DNA of 64,000 bases from Streptomyces noursei ATCC 11455 (GTDB lineage: Bacteria; Actinomycetota; Actinomycetes; Streptomycetales; Streptomycetaceae). A program made the translations under genes and the position numbers. Position 1 is the stretch's first letter; each line of letters begins with the position of its first letter. The notes beneath the pieces were generated by a model. It was not told the origin of the DNA. It searched no databases and saw only the letters and a list, made by a program, of their open reading frames with translations. Of this stretch, positions 52,010-61,520 are shown piece after piece. The stretch is from assembly GCF_001704275.1 (NCBI RefSeq), contig NZ_CP011533.1, forward strand, positions 7,006,001 to 7,070,000, in the 5' to 3' direction.

Positions 52010-54610
52010 GTGCCTGAACTCGTACTGGAATTGAACGGAAGGACCTGGCCGCTCGACCCGTCCAGGACCTACAGCGTGGGCCGGGATCCGCAGGGCGACA
52101 TGGTGCTCGACGACGCCAGGGTCTCCTGGCGGCACGCCACCATCCGGTGGTCAGGTCGCAGCTGGCTCATCGAAGACCACGGCAGCACCAACGGCACCTA
52201 CGTCCAGGGCCAGCGCATCCAGCAGCTGGAGATCGGCCCTGGCTCCGCCGTCCATCTGGGCAACGCCACCGACGGCCCGCGGCTGAGCCTGTCCGCCGCC
52301 GCGGCGCCCGCCGACGCCTTCAGCGCGCAGCCCGCCGCGGCCGCGCCGCAGCAGGGCTGGCAGGCGCCGCCCGCGCAGCAGCAGCCCGTGCGGCAGCCGC
52401 CGGCCCAGCAGAACTGGCAGGCCCCGGCCCAGGGCCAGCAGCCGCCGTACGTCCCGCCCCAGCAGGCCCAGCAGGCCCAGCAGGCCCAGCAGGCCCAGCA
52501 GGCCCAGCAGGCCCGCCAGCCGCAGCAGGGCGTGCCCCAGCAGGCCGCCCCCGCCCAGCAGTCGGGGCAGCCGCAGCAGCGCCCGGCCCCGCAGGCCCAG
52601 GGCGGCGACCGCAGCCCGACCACCTTCCACCGCCTGGACTCGGGCCGGGTGATGCGGATCGGTCGTGCGCTCGACAACGAGCTGGTCGTCTCCGACCTCC
52701 AGGTCTCCCGTCACCACGCGGAGTTCCGCGCCACCCCCGACGGCCGGTTCGAGATCCGCGACCTGGGCAGCCACAACGGCACTTACGTCAACGGCCAGCC
52801 GGTCCCCAAGTCCGGCACCGCGCCGGTCGGTCCGAACGACACCGTCGGCGTCGGCCACTCCACCTTCCGGCTGGTCGGCGACCGCCTGGAGGAGTTCGTC
52901 GACACCGGCGAAGTCTCCTTCTCGGCCCGCCACCTCACCGTCACCGTCGACGGCGGCAAGAAGATCCTCAAGGACGTCTCCTTCGGCGTCCCCGAGAAGT
53001 CGCTGGTCGCCGTCATCGGCCCCTCCGGTTCCGGCAAGTCCACGCTGCTCAAGGCGCTGACCGGCTACCGCCCGGCCAACGAGGGCGAGGTCCTCTACGA
53101 CCACCGGAACCTCTACAAGCACTTCGCCGAGCTGCGCCAGCGCGTCGGCCTGGTACCGCAGGACGACATCCTCCACAAGGAGCTGACCGTCCAGAAGGCG
53201 CTCCGCTACGCCGCCAAGCTCCGCTTCCCCGGCGACACCGCGGAGTCCGAGCGCGAGGCCCGGATCAACGAGGTGCTGCGCGAGCTCAAGCTCGACATCC
53301 ACAAGGACAAGAAGGTCACCTCGCTCTCCGGCGGCCAGCGCAAGCGCGTCTCGGTCGCCCTGGAGCTGCTGACCAAGCCGTCGCTGATCTTCCTGGACGA
53401 GCCCACCTCGGGCCTCGACCCGGGCATGGACCGCGACGTCATGCAGCTGCTGCGCGGTCTCGCCGACGACGGCCGCACGGTCCTGGTCGTCACCCACTCG
53501 GTGGCCGAACTCGCCCTGTGCGACCGGCTGCTGGTGATGGCCCCCGGCGGTTCGGTGGCCTACTTCGGCCCGCCCGAGGAGGCGCTGAACTTCTTCCAGT
53601 ACGAGACCTGGGCCGACGTCTTCTCGGCGTTCGAGAACTACCGGGACTACGACTGGGCGGGCCGCTGGCGCGGCTCCCCGCACTACCAGATGTACGCCGC
53701 GGACCTCGACGCCGCCCCGCCGCAGTCGGTCAGCGTCCAGGCCCCGCCGGCCCGTATACAGAAGTCGCAGAGCTGGGGTTCCCAGCTGTGGACCCTGATG
53801 CGGCGCTATGTCTCGGTGCTCGCCTCCGACCGGGGCTTCCTCGCCCTGATGGTGATCCTGCCGGCGGTGCTCGGCGTGGTCTCCCTGCTGATCCCCAGCG
53901 ACTACGGCCTCGGGTACGGCCCGGTCTCCAAGCACCAGACCAACCGCGACGCGAGCACCATCTCGCTGATCCTCGCGGTCGGCATGTGCTTCTCCGGCGC
54001 GGCCAACTCGGTCCGTGAGCTGATCAAGGAGCGGGTCATCTACGAGCGCGAACGGGCCACCGGCCTGTCGCGGTCGGCGTACCTGATGTCCAAGATCATC
54101 GTGCTGGGCGTGGCCACCGCCCTCCAGGGCGTGATCATCGCGGCCATCGGTTTCTCCACCCGGAAGATGCCGTCCCAGGGCCTGATCGTGGCCAAGGTCC
54201 CGGCCGTCGAGATGACGATCGCGATCATCGCCCTCGGCTTCACCTCGATGATGGTCGGCCTGATCATCTCGTCGCTGGTCAAGACGGCCGAGAAGACCAT
54301 GCCGCTGCTGGTCATGTTCGCCATCGTCCAGGTCGTCTTCACCGGTGTCCTCTTCCAGCTCTTCGACACCGTCGGCGTCTCCCAGGTCTCCTGGCTGATG
54401 CCGTCCCGTTGGGCGGTCGCCGCGCTCGGCGCCACCGAGGACATGAACACCCTGCTGCCGTGGGAGCCGGGCAACCCCGACCCGCTGTGGAAGCACCAGA
54501 CCGGCGTCTACGTGATGGACGTGATCATCCTGGTCGCCCTGGGCGTGACACTCGCCCTCGTCGTCTCGCGGCTGCTGCGCCGCCACGAGCCGGAGGTCAT
54601 GCGCAAGTAG
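52010..54610 (+). CDS. ABC transporter fusion: two FHA domains, ATPase and ABC-2 membrane domain
   Basis: An 866-aa protein. FHA1 (about residues 5-85: YSVGRDPQGDMVLDD, SWRHATI, DHGSTNGTYVQG) and FHA2 (about 215-295: RIGRALDNELVVSD, SRHHAEF, GSHNGTYVNG) bind phosphothreonine. They are joined by a Gln/Ala/Pro linker. The ATPase has GPSGSGKST near 345, SLSGGQRKR and LIFLDEPTSGLD. The C-terminal ABC-2 domain has six helices, as in half-transporters of the ABCG type. Ser/Thr kinase control of export is likely, as for M. tuberculosis Rv1747. GTG at 52010 is chosen where FHA homology begins. Confidence 0.9.
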   Translation: MPELVLELNGRTWPLDPSRTYSVGRDPQGDMVLDDARVSWRHATIRWSGRSWLIEDHGSTNGTYVQGQRIQQLEIGPGSAVHLGNATDGPRLSLSAAAAPADAFSAQPAAAAPQQGWQAPPAQQQPVRQPPAQQNWQAPAQGQQPPYVPPQQAQQAQQAQQAQQAQQARQPQQGVPQQAAPAQQSGQPQQRPAPQAQGGDRSPTTFHRLDSGRVMRIGRALDNELVVSDLQVSRHHAEFRATPDGRFEIRDLGSHNGTYVNGQPVPKSGTAPVGPNDTVGVGHSTFRLVGDRLEEFVDTGEVSFSARHLTVTVDGGKKILKDVSFGVPEKSLVAVIGPSGSGKSTLLKALTGYRPANEGEVLYDHRNLYKHFAELRQRVGLVPQDDILHKELTVQKALRYAAKLRFPGDTAESEREARINEVLRELKLDIHKDKKVTSLSGGQRKRVSVALELLTKPSLIFLDEPTSGLDPGMDRDVMQLLRGLADDGRTVLVVTHSVAELALCDRLLVMAPGGSVAYFGPPEEALNFFQYETWADVFSAFENYRDYDWAGRWRGSPHYQMYAADLDAAPPQSVSVQAPPARIQKSQSWGSQLWTLMRRYVSVLASDRGFLALMVILPAVLGVVSLLIPSDYGLGYGPVSKHQTNRDASTISLILAVGMCFSGAANSVRELIKERVIYERERATGLSRSAYLMSKIIVLGVATALQGVIIAAIGFSTRKMPSQGLIVAKVPAVEMTIAIIALGFTSMMVGLIISSLVKTAEKTMPLLVMFAIVQVVFTGVLFQLFDTVGVSQVSWLMPSRWAVAALGATEDMNTLLPWEPGNPDPLWKHQTGVYVMDVIILVALGVTLALVVSRLLRRHEPEVMRK
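52460..52513 (+). repeat. Six perfect 9-bp tandem repeats inside the FHA-ABC linker
   Basis: CAGCAGGCC is repeated six times without change, encoding six Gln-Gln-Ala units. Flanking sequence is an imperfect continuation. Copy number is likely to vary between strains by slippage in multiples of three codons. Confidence 0.9.
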
Positions 54611-54623
54611 CGCCCGCGACCAC

Positions 54624-54683
54624 CGCACACACCGCCGAGGGGCGGCACCCGGAATCGGGTGCCGCCCCTCGGCGGTGTGTGCG
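54624..54683. terminator. Very long perfect bidirectional terminator
   Basis: A 28-bp perfect stem (54624-54651 with 54656-54683) around the loop GAAT separates the FHA-ABC gene from the convergent transglycosylase gene. Confidence 0.88.
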
Positions 54684-54712
54684 GGTGCCGCGGTCCGCGG
54701 TGAACGTCCGGC

Positions 54713-55432
54713 TCAGTAGGCCGAGTTGACGTTGTCCATCGAGCCGTAGCGGGCGGCCGCGTAGTTGCAGGCGGCGGTGATGTTGGCGACCGGGTCGTAG
54801 ATGTCCCAGGAGGTACCGGAGACGTGGTACTGGCGGAACGTCGGGTCGATGACCTGGAGCAGGCCCTTGGAGGGTATGCCCGCCTGGGCGTTGGAGTCCC
54901 AGAGGTTGATCGCCTTGGGGTTGCCGGACGACTCGCGCATCAGGTTGCGGTAGATGCCGTTGTAGCTGCCCGGGATGTTGTGCTTGGCCATGACGGCCAG
55001 CGACTCGCGGATCCAGCCGTCCAGGTTGTTCGGGTAGACCTTGGCCGGCTTCTCGACGGCGGCGGGGATCGCCTGGCGGACGGCGGCGCGGCTCGCGGCC
55101 TCCTTGACCTGGCGCTCCTTCTCGGCCTTCGCCTTCGCCTCGGCCTCGGCCTGCTTCTTGGCGGCGGCGGCCTCGGCCTTGCCCTGCGCGGCGGAAGCGT
55201 CGGCCTGCTGGGCGATGGTGGCCTGCTGGGCGCGGGCGGCGGTGTCGACGGCGCTGAAGGCCACCGGCTTGACGTTGAGGCTGGCAGAGGCGGCCTCGGC
55301 CTTGCTCTGGCCGGCGTCGGCACCCGGGACGGCGGTGAAGACCAGTGCGGCGGCACCCGCGGCGGCGATGCCGGCGGCGGTGAGCTTGTGGACGCGGGTC
55401 AGATTCAGACCGGAGACGGCGTACTTGGACAT
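54713..55432 (-). CDS. Secreted lytic transglycosylase (SLT-like domain)
   Basis: A 239-aa exported cell-wall enzyme. A signal peptide (to about residue 41, AVPGADA) is followed by an Ala/Glu/Lys/Gln-rich coiled-coil (about residues 60-115). The C-terminal SLT/goose-lysozyme-like domain has LMRESSGNPKAINLWD near 170 (catalytic Glu), AGIPSKGLLQVIDPTF and YDPVANITAACNYAAARYG. It cuts peptidoglycan during growth or development. ATG at 55432 is followed by SKYAVSG. A MITE-like element lies 132 nt upstream. Confidence 0.88.
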   Translation of the reverse strand: MSKYAVSGLNLTRVHKLTAAGIAAAGAAALVFTAVPGADAGQSKAEAASASLNVKPVAFSAVDTAARAQQATIAQQADASAAQGKAEAAAAKKQAEAEAKAKAEKERQVKEAASRAAVRQAIPAAVEKPAKVYPNNLDGWIRESLAVMAKHNIPGSYNGIYRNLMRESSGNPKAINLWDSNAQAGIPSKGLLQVIDPTFRQYHVSGTSWDIYDPVANITAACNYAAARYGSMDNVNSAY

Positions 55433-55563
55433 GGCGGCTCGACCTCTTCCAATGGGGGGCGTCGCACGGGCCATGAGCGGCGGCAGTACGCCGAGTTCTG
55501 ATCCGGCGCCGAGCGACGGGAGCCATTCTTAGCGGCCGAAAATTCGCCGAGCAATGGTGTGAC

Positions 55564-55664
55564 GTACGACCCCGGTTAGTGGAACCGACCTTGCCCGGAT
55601 TGCGTCGGGACGGGAATATTCCCAGTTCAAGGCGGATTTGTTAGTCCACTAACCGGGGTCGTAA
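55564..55664. mobile_element. MITE-like element, 101 bp, with 19-bp terminal repeats and GTGAC duplication
   Basis: TACGACCCCGGTTAGTGGA (55565-55583) is repeated perfectly in inverse at 55645-55663. The pentamer GTGAC stands directly outside on both sides (55559-55563 and 55665-55669), like a target duplication. The centre has a 12-bp palindrome (GGGAATATTCCC, 55612-55623) and CCTTG/CAAGG pairing. No coding capacity. The rest of the 55433-55769 gap holds only promoter DNA. Confidence 0.6.
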
Positions 55665-55769
55665 GTGACCTGCGCCCTATGCGCGGGGTCACATCCGGCC
55701 GAGGTTTATCTCGCCGGTAGTAATTGCAATCGCACAGACTGTGCGTACCTTGTGGGCCGGCTGTGCGGA

Positions 55770-56498
55770 TCAGACCTCGACCAGCACCTGGTCAAGGGAC
55801 TTTCGGACCAAATCGGGCACCTGGCAGTCCGGTGCCGGGTACCCCACGGGGATCACCGCGAACGCCTTCTCGTTGGCCGGCCGCCCCAGCACCTCCTGCA
55901 GGAACCGCATCGGGCTCGGCGTGTGCACCAGCGCCGCCAGCCCCGACAGATGCAGCGCGGACAGCAGCATGCCGACCGCGATGCCCACCGACTCGTCCAC
56001 GTAGTAGTGCTTGCGCTTGGTGCCGTCCGGGCCCAGCCAGTGCCGCTGCTGGAAGACCACGATCAGGTGCGGGGCGTCGGTCAGGTGCGGCTTGACCTCG
56101 TCCGTGCCCAGCGGCCGCAGCGCCGCCAGCCACTCCTCGCCCAGCCGCCCCTCGTACGAGCGCTGCTCCTCGACCTCCGCCGCCGCCCTGATCCGGCGGC
56201 GCACCTCGGGGTCCTTGACCAGGACGAACGTCCACGGCTGCTGATGGGCCCCGGACGGTGCGGTGGCCGCACAGGCGATCGCGTCCCGGACCACCTGCTC
56301 CGGCACCGGATCGGTGGCGAACTGCCGCACCGTCCGTCGGTCGTCCATCCGGGCCCGCAGCTCGGCGGCGCGGGCCAGGGACTCGGTCGCGGGCATCCGC
56401 TCGGGCCGGTACGGCACCGGGCGGTAGGGCTCTCCGTGGGTCGGCGTCCAACGCTCGGGGGGTGTCGGCGCGGTACGCGCCTGCGATGAAGAGGACAT
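55770..56498 (-). CDS. Nitroreductase family FMN oxidoreductase
   Basis: A 242-aa flavoprotein. MDDRRTVRQFATDPVPEQVV near residue 50 and AATAPSGAHQQPWTFVLV near 80 form the FMN site, with GIAVGMLLSALHLSGLAAL and EKAFAVIPVGYPA toward the end. The layout matches the iodotyrosine deiodinase-like branch of nitroreductases. ATG at 56498 (MSSSSQART) has a short polar tail before the fold. It is transcribed away from the sensor kinase gene. Confidence 0.87.
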   Translation of the reverse strand: MSSSSQARTAPTPPERWTPTHGEPYRPVPYRPERMPATESLARAAELRARMDDRRTVRQFATDPVPEQVVRDAIACAATAPSGAHQQPWTFVLVKDPEVRRRIRAAAEVEEQRSYEGRLGEEWLAALRPLGTDEVKPHLTDAPHLIVVFQQRHWLGPDGTKRKHYYVDESVGIAVGMLLSALHLSGLAALVHTPSPMRFLQEVLGRPANEKAFAVIPVGYPAPDCQVPDLVRKSLDQVLVEV

Positions 56499-56634
56499 GC
56501 CCAGAGTGTGGGGGCGACGATGGCGGCGTGAGACGCAGATCACCGAATTCCCGCCGAGACCCCCCGCGTCCAGGACGAGATCGACGCGAAGCCACCCCCG
56601 GAATCACGCACTCTGTCCCTATTAATTCCCTTCA

Positions 56635-56764
56635 CCCCTATATAAGGGGAAAGGTTCGACTGCCGCCCCTCCGTATCGGCCCCCGCGCCGGGGCGCCCTT
56701 CCATCGACCCCCTGCATCGAACCTCCCCATCGAACCCCCCTATATGGGGCTCTCTATATAAGAG
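56635..56764. repeat. Repeat cluster upstream of the sensor kinase: 13-bp direct repeats and ATATA-loop hairpins
   Basis: CATCGA recurs exactly every 13 bp at 56702, 56715 and 56728, each followed by a C-rich run. Three small palindromes with TA loops surround them: CCCCT-ATATA-AGGGG (56635-56649), CCCC-TATAT-GGGG (56737-56749) and CTCT-ATATA-AGAG (56752-56764). Further TATAAGG and TATAAAC words lie at about 56787-56820. The 443-nt gap holds no gene I can support. Confidence 0.55.
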
Positions 56765-56941
56765 GACGCAACGAGCCATGTAAGGGGTATAAGGCATACA
56801 TAGGTGCGAATCGGTATAAACGAGACCCGGATGTGATGCGCGCACGACTCTGAGCGGGGCGTTTGACCTAGGCCCGCCGGCGTAGGCACGCGGCGTCGGC
56901 GGACCGATACCGGCTGCTCGACGCGCCGGTACGGTGAACGC

Positions 56942-58087
56942 ATGAGCAACGGACCGGGAGCCGGGATCCCCGCGGTGAGCACCGCGATCCTGGCCATGAG
57001 CAGGCATCTGGAGGTGCGCGACGTCCTCAAGACGATCGTGGCCTCGGCCCGTGAGCTGCTGGACGCCGAGTACGCCGCGCTCGGCGTGCCGGACGACCAC
57101 GGGGGCTTCGCCCAGTTCGTCGTGGACGGTGTCAGCGCCGAGCAGTGGAAGGCGATCGGCCCGCTGCCCCGCCAGCACGGCATCCTCGCCGCGATGCTGC
57201 ACAACGCCACCCCCGAGCGGCTCGCCGACGTCCGCGAGGACCCCCGCTTCGGCGGCTGGCCCGCCGCCCACCCGGACATGTCCGACTTCCTCGGCCTGCC
57301 GGTCGCCGACGGCGACGAGATCCTCGGCGCCCTCTTCCTGGCCAACAAGCGCTGCCCCAAGCCCACCGGCGGCTGCGGCTTCACCGAGGAGGACGAACGG
57401 CTTCTCGGCATACTCGCCCAGCACGCCGCCATCGCCCTGACCAACGCCCGCCTCTACGAGCGCAGCCGCGAGCTGACCATCGCCGGCGAGCGCGCCCGGC
57501 TCGCCCACGAGCTGCACGACGCGGTCTCCCAGAAGCTCTTCTCGCTCCGGCTCACCGCCCAGGCCGCGACCGCCCTGGTCGACCGCGACCCGGCCCGCGC
57601 CAAGGACGAGCTCCACCAGGTCGCCGCGCTGGCCGCGGAGGCCGCCGACGAGCTGCGCGCCGCCGTCGTCGAGCTGCGCCCCGCGGCGCTGGACGAGGAC
57701 GGGCTGGTGGCCACCCTGCGCTCCCAGATCCAGGTCCTCGACCGGGCCCACTCCGCCCGCGTCACCTTCACCGCCCAGGGGGTACGGGCCCTGCCCTCCG
57801 CCCAGGAGGAGGCGATGCTCCGGGTCGCCCAGGAGGCGCTGCACAACGCGCTGCGCCACTCCGGCGCCGAGCGCGTCGAGGTCAGCCTCGGCCGTGCCGG
57901 CCAGGGCGCCCTGTTGAAGATCGCCGACAACGGGCGGGGCTTCGACACCCGTGTGGTCCGCCGGGCCGGCCGGCACCTGGGACTGGTGTCGATGCGCGAC
58001 CGCGCCGGTGGCGTCGGTGGCAAGCTCACCGTGGAATCGGAGCCCGGCAAGGGCACCACTGTCGAGATGGAGGTGCCCGGTGGCTGA
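56942..58087 (+). CDS. GAF-domain sensor histidine kinase (HisKA_3/NarL-type)
   Basis: A 381-aa cytoplasmic kinase. A GAF domain (about residues 20-165) is followed by the HisKA_3 dimerisation helix with RLAHELHDAVSQKLFSLRL near 188 (phospho-acceptor His) and an HATPase (N-box RVAQEALHNALRHSG, G-box ADNGRGFD). There are no membrane helices, so it senses an internal signal such as a small molecule or redox state. The last 8 nt overlap the response regulator start. Confidence 0.9.
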   Translation: MSNGPGAGIPAVSTAILAMSRHLEVRDVLKTIVASARELLDAEYAALGVPDDHGGFAQFVVDGVSAEQWKAIGPLPRQHGILAAMLHNATPERLADVREDPRFGGWPAAHPDMSDFLGLPVADGDEILGALFLANKRCPKPTGGCGFTEEDERLLGILAQHAAIALTNARLYERSRELTIAGERARLAHELHDAVSQKLFSLRLTAQAATALVDRDPARAKDELHQVAALAAEAADELRAAVVELRPAALDEDGLVATLRSQIQVLDRAHSARVTFTAQGVRALPSAQEEAMLRVAQEALHNALRHSGAERVEVSLGRAGQGALLKIADNGRGFDTRVVRRAGRHLGLVSMRDRAGGVGGKLTVESEPGKGTTVEMEVPGG

Positions 58088-58763
58088 CCACACGCGGGGC
58101 GGTACGGAACGGGCCACGGGCGAGGGGCACGCGATCCGCGTGCTGCTGGTCGACGATCACCAGGTGGTGCGCCGCGGCCTGCGGACGTTCCTGGAGGTCC
58201 AGGACGACATCGAGGTGGTGGGGGAGGCGTCGGACGGCGCCGAGGGGATCGCCGCCACCGAGCAACTGCGCCCGGACGTCGTCCTGATGGACATCAAGAT
58301 GCCCGGCATGGACGGCATCGAGGCCCTCCGCCAGCTCCGCACCCTCGACAACCCGGCCAAGGTCCTGGTCGTCACCAGCTTCACCGAGCAGCGCACCGTC
58401 GTCCCGGCCCTGCGCGCAGGTGCGGCCGGCTACGTCTACAAGGACATCGACCCCGACGCCCTGGCCGGCGCCATCCGCTCGGTGCACGCCGGGCACGTGC
58501 TGCTGCAGCCCGAGGTGGCCGGCGCGCTGCTCTCCCAGGAGGACGGCAACGGCGGCCAGGGACGCGGGAGTTCGCTCACCGAGCGGGAGGGCGAGGTGCT
58601 GGGCCTGATCGCGGACGGCCGCTCCAACCGCGAGATCGCCCGCGCACTGGTGCTGTCGGAGAAGACCGTCAAGACCCACGTCTCCAACATCCTCATGAAA
58701 CTCGACCTCGCCGACCGCACCCAGGCCGCCCTGTGGGCCGTGCGACACGGCATCGGGGCCTGA
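58080..58763 (+). CDS. LuxR/NarL-type response regulator
   Basis: A 227-aa regulator: receiver domain with VLLVDDHQVVRRGL, phospho-acceptor Asp in VVLMDIKMPGMDG (near residue 71) and VVTSFTEQ, then a LuxR-type HTH (LTEREGEVLGLIADGRSN, SEKTVKTHVSNILMKL). GTG at 58080 overlaps the kinase stop, so they are a cognate pair. The short chaplin genes follow, and control of them or of surface proteins is possible but not shown. Confidence 0.9.
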   Translation: MADHTRGGTERATGEGHAIRVLLVDDHQVVRRGLRTFLEVQDDIEVVGEASDGAEGIAATEQLRPDVVLMDIKMPGMDGIEALRQLRTLDNPAKVLVVTSFTEQRTVVPALRAGAAGYVYKDIDPDALAGAIRSVHAGHVLLQPEVAGALLSQEDGNGGQGRGSSLTEREGEVLGLIADGRSNREIARALVLSEKTVKTHVSNILMKLDLADRTQAALWAVRHGIGA

Positions 58764-58947
58764 AACACGGGGGAGTACGGCGTACTGACGGACCATCAAA
58801 GCTATTAGCCGAACGTCGCCTCGCGGATCCGAGATTCATACTGTCGTGTATACGTAGCCCGTTTGGCGTATCCCAGCTCCGTGCCGGGCCGTTTCCCAGT
58901 GCAGTCGTGGCGGCTGGCCACGGCATCGGCAACGAGGAGCAAGAGCA

Positions 58948-59190
58948 GTGAAGAACATCAAGCGGGTTGCGGCCATCACGATGGCGGGGGCCGGTCTCGT
59001 CCTGGCGGGCGCCGGCGTCGCCTCCGCGCACGACGGCCAGGCCCAGGGTGCCGCGGTGGGGTCGCCCGGCGTCGCCTCGGGCAACGTCACCCAGGCGCCG
59101 ATCCACATCCCCGCGAACATCTGCGGCAACAGCACCTCCGTGGTCGGCCTGCTCAACCCGACCTTCGGCAACGCCTGCGTCAACAACTGA
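58948..59190 (+). CDS. Short chaplin with cysteine pair
   Basis: An 80-aa secreted hydrophobic protein. The signal peptide (to AHDG, about residue 27) is followed by one chaplin domain: SGNVTQAPIHIPANICGNST and VVGLLNPTFGNACVNN. The two Cys form the intramolecular disulfide of short chaplins. It assembles amyloid fibrils on aerial hyphae and spores, lowering surface tension. GTG at 58948 has GAGGAG 8-14 nt upstream. It lies 163 nt before a second chaplin gene. Confidence 0.92.
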   Translation: MKNIKRVAAITMAGAGLVLAGAGVASAHDGQAQGAAVGSPGVASGNVTQAPIHIPANICGNSTSVVGLLNPTFGNACVNN

Positions 59191-59353
59191 TCGTCGGAGC
59201 GTCCGCTCCGACCACCCGACCCCTGCGCCGGGCCGCCCGCCGGCCCGCGCGGGTCACCCGGACCGGCCCCGCCAGCCCTGGCCGTGCGGCCGGTCCGCTC
59301 TCCACAGTCACCGTCATTCCGGCCCTGTGCCACCACGTGAGGAACACGCCACC

Positions 59354-59599
59354 ATGAACAGCGTCAAAAAGGCCGCCCTTGTCCTTGCCACCACCGGTCT
59401 CGCCGTCGGTGCCGCCGCCGGTTCGGCGTTCGCCCACGACGGCGGGCACGCCCAGGGCGAGGCCGTGACCTCCCCGGGCGTCCTCTCGGGCAACGTCACC
59501 CAGGCGCCGGTGCACGTCCCCGTGAACATCAGCGGCAACAGCACCAACGTCGTGGGCGTGCTCAACTCCGCCTTCGGCAACCCGGCCGTCAACAACTGA
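59354..59599 (+). CDS. chpE: Short chaplin without cysteines, ChpE-like
   Basis: An 81-aa short chaplin. Signal peptide to about residue 28 (GSAFAHDG), then SGNVTQAPVHVPVNISGNST and VVGVLNSAFGNPAVNN. Both Cys positions of the other chaplins are Ser and Pro/Ala here, which is the known mark of ChpE, as is its position beside the two-component genes in this region. ChpE is expressed in vegetative as well as aerial growth in S. coelicolor. The ATG follows GTGAGGAAC. Confidence 0.9.
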   Translation: MNSVKKAALVLATTGLAVGAAAGSAFAHDGGHAQGEAVTSPGVLSGNVTQAPVHVPVNISGNSTNVVGVLNSAFGNPAVNN

Positions 59600-59701
59600 C
59601 GCCGCCGGCCCGGGGCCAACTCCCGGGCCGTCCAGGGCACTTCAGCCCGGCTCTCCTGTGGGTCCCGCCGGCCGCGCCATGGCCGGCGGGACCTTCCCCG
59701 T

Positions 59702-60517
59702 TCACCCCCGGCGGCGCTTCTGCTCCTCCACCGCGGAGTTGTACGCCGCCACCTGTGCCCGGCGGGCCGTGCGCTCCACCGGCCGCAGCGCCTCGGCGCG
59801 GGCCGCGATCTCCGACGAACTGACCGCCGCGCCGTGCTCCCGGCCGTCCCCGCCCGCGCTCCGGGCGATGTCGATCAAGACGCCGACCCGCTGGGCCAGC
59901 TCCAGCACCCGCACCGCCCGCGGCGGATAGCCCGGCGCCAACACCTGCCGGCCGGCCTCCGCCCGCGCCCGGTAGGCCGCCAGCGCGGCGTCCGCCACCG
60001 GGCCGGATCCGGCCACGTCCAGCCGCGAGAGCACCTCCGTCGCCTCCCGCAGGGCCTCCGCCAGCTCCCGCTCGGCCTCGCCCAGCGAGGGCACGTCGGC
60101 CGGCGGCGCCTCGCGCGCCGGCAGGCAGTGCCAGACCACCTCGACATGCACATCGGGGCCGGCCGCGCCCTCGGGGCCCGCCTCGAACACCTCCGGGACC
60201 AGGCCCAGACCGGCGCCCTGGGCGACCACCGCCTCCTCGGCCTCCAGCGCCCGCGCATTGAACTCCGGCGGGCCGCTGAGCCCCAGCGGGTGCCCCGGCA
60301 CCGGCAGTGCCACCCGCAGGCCGATCGCGCCGAGCGTCCGCAGCCGCCCCAGGGCGAGCGTCAGGCCGACCGGGGCGTCTTCCCCGGGCAGGCCCGAGAC
60401 GCGGTGCACCGCGTCGTCGCCGGCGATCCGGTGCGCGGCATCATCAGGTGAGACAAATCCGGCCAAAAGAGCATTTCCCCATGCCGCCAGCCGTCCTGAG
60501 CGAGGTTCGTCGAGCAT
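59702..60517 (-). CDS. Conserved hypothetical protein
   Basis: A 271-aa soluble protein that I cannot assign. The N-terminal two thirds are rich in beta pattern (VGLTLALGRLRTLGAIGLRVALPVPG, VDVHVEVVWHC) and the end is a helical Ala/Arg/Glu region. The start region LAAWGNALLAGFVSPDDAAHRI is well formed. ATG at 60517 (MLDEPRSGRL) is chosen; an earlier in-frame start near 60550 would add a short tail. Homologues appear common in actinobacteria. It is divergent from the ABC ATPase gene. Confidence 0.7.
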   Translation of the reverse strand: MLDEPRSGRLAAWGNALLAGFVSPDDAAHRIAGDDAVHRVSGLPGEDAPVGLTLALGRLRTLGAIGLRVALPVPGHPLGLSGPPEFNARALEAEEAVVAQGAGLGLVPEVFEAGPEGAAGPDVHVEVVWHCLPAREAPPADVPSLGEAERELAEALREATEVLSRLDVAGSGPVADAALAAYRARAEAGRQVLAPGYPPRAVRVLELAQRVGVLIDIARSAGGDGREHGAAVSSSEIAARAEALRPVERTARRAQVAAYNSAVEEQKRRRG

Positions 60518-60607
60518 GGTCCCCAGCCTAGGGAACGGCACTGACATCGAGTGGCGTAGGTTTGCAGGGGGGCTGCGCCTACAGGCGCACACGACGACCG
60601 AGAAGCA

Positions 60608-61420
<813 letters not shown>

Positions 61421-61520
61421 CCGCCACCGCCCGAGTGGACGCGCTTCGCACGGTGCGGCAACCGGTCGCTGACCGATCGCGCCCTGTCCCCGGGCCGCCC
61501 GCCGGACCTACCATGAGGCC

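Noticed and set aside
51999..52034. 11-codon upstream frame at the FHA-ABC start
   Set aside because: It has no own ribosome site and no recognisable stalling sequence; mentioned only as a possibility.
55559..55669. c-di-AMP (ydaO) riboswitch before the transglycosylase gene
   Set aside because: Cell-wall hydrolase genes in Streptomyces can carry it, but the conserved ydaO segments are not found; the symmetry and flanking GTGAC fit a MITE better.
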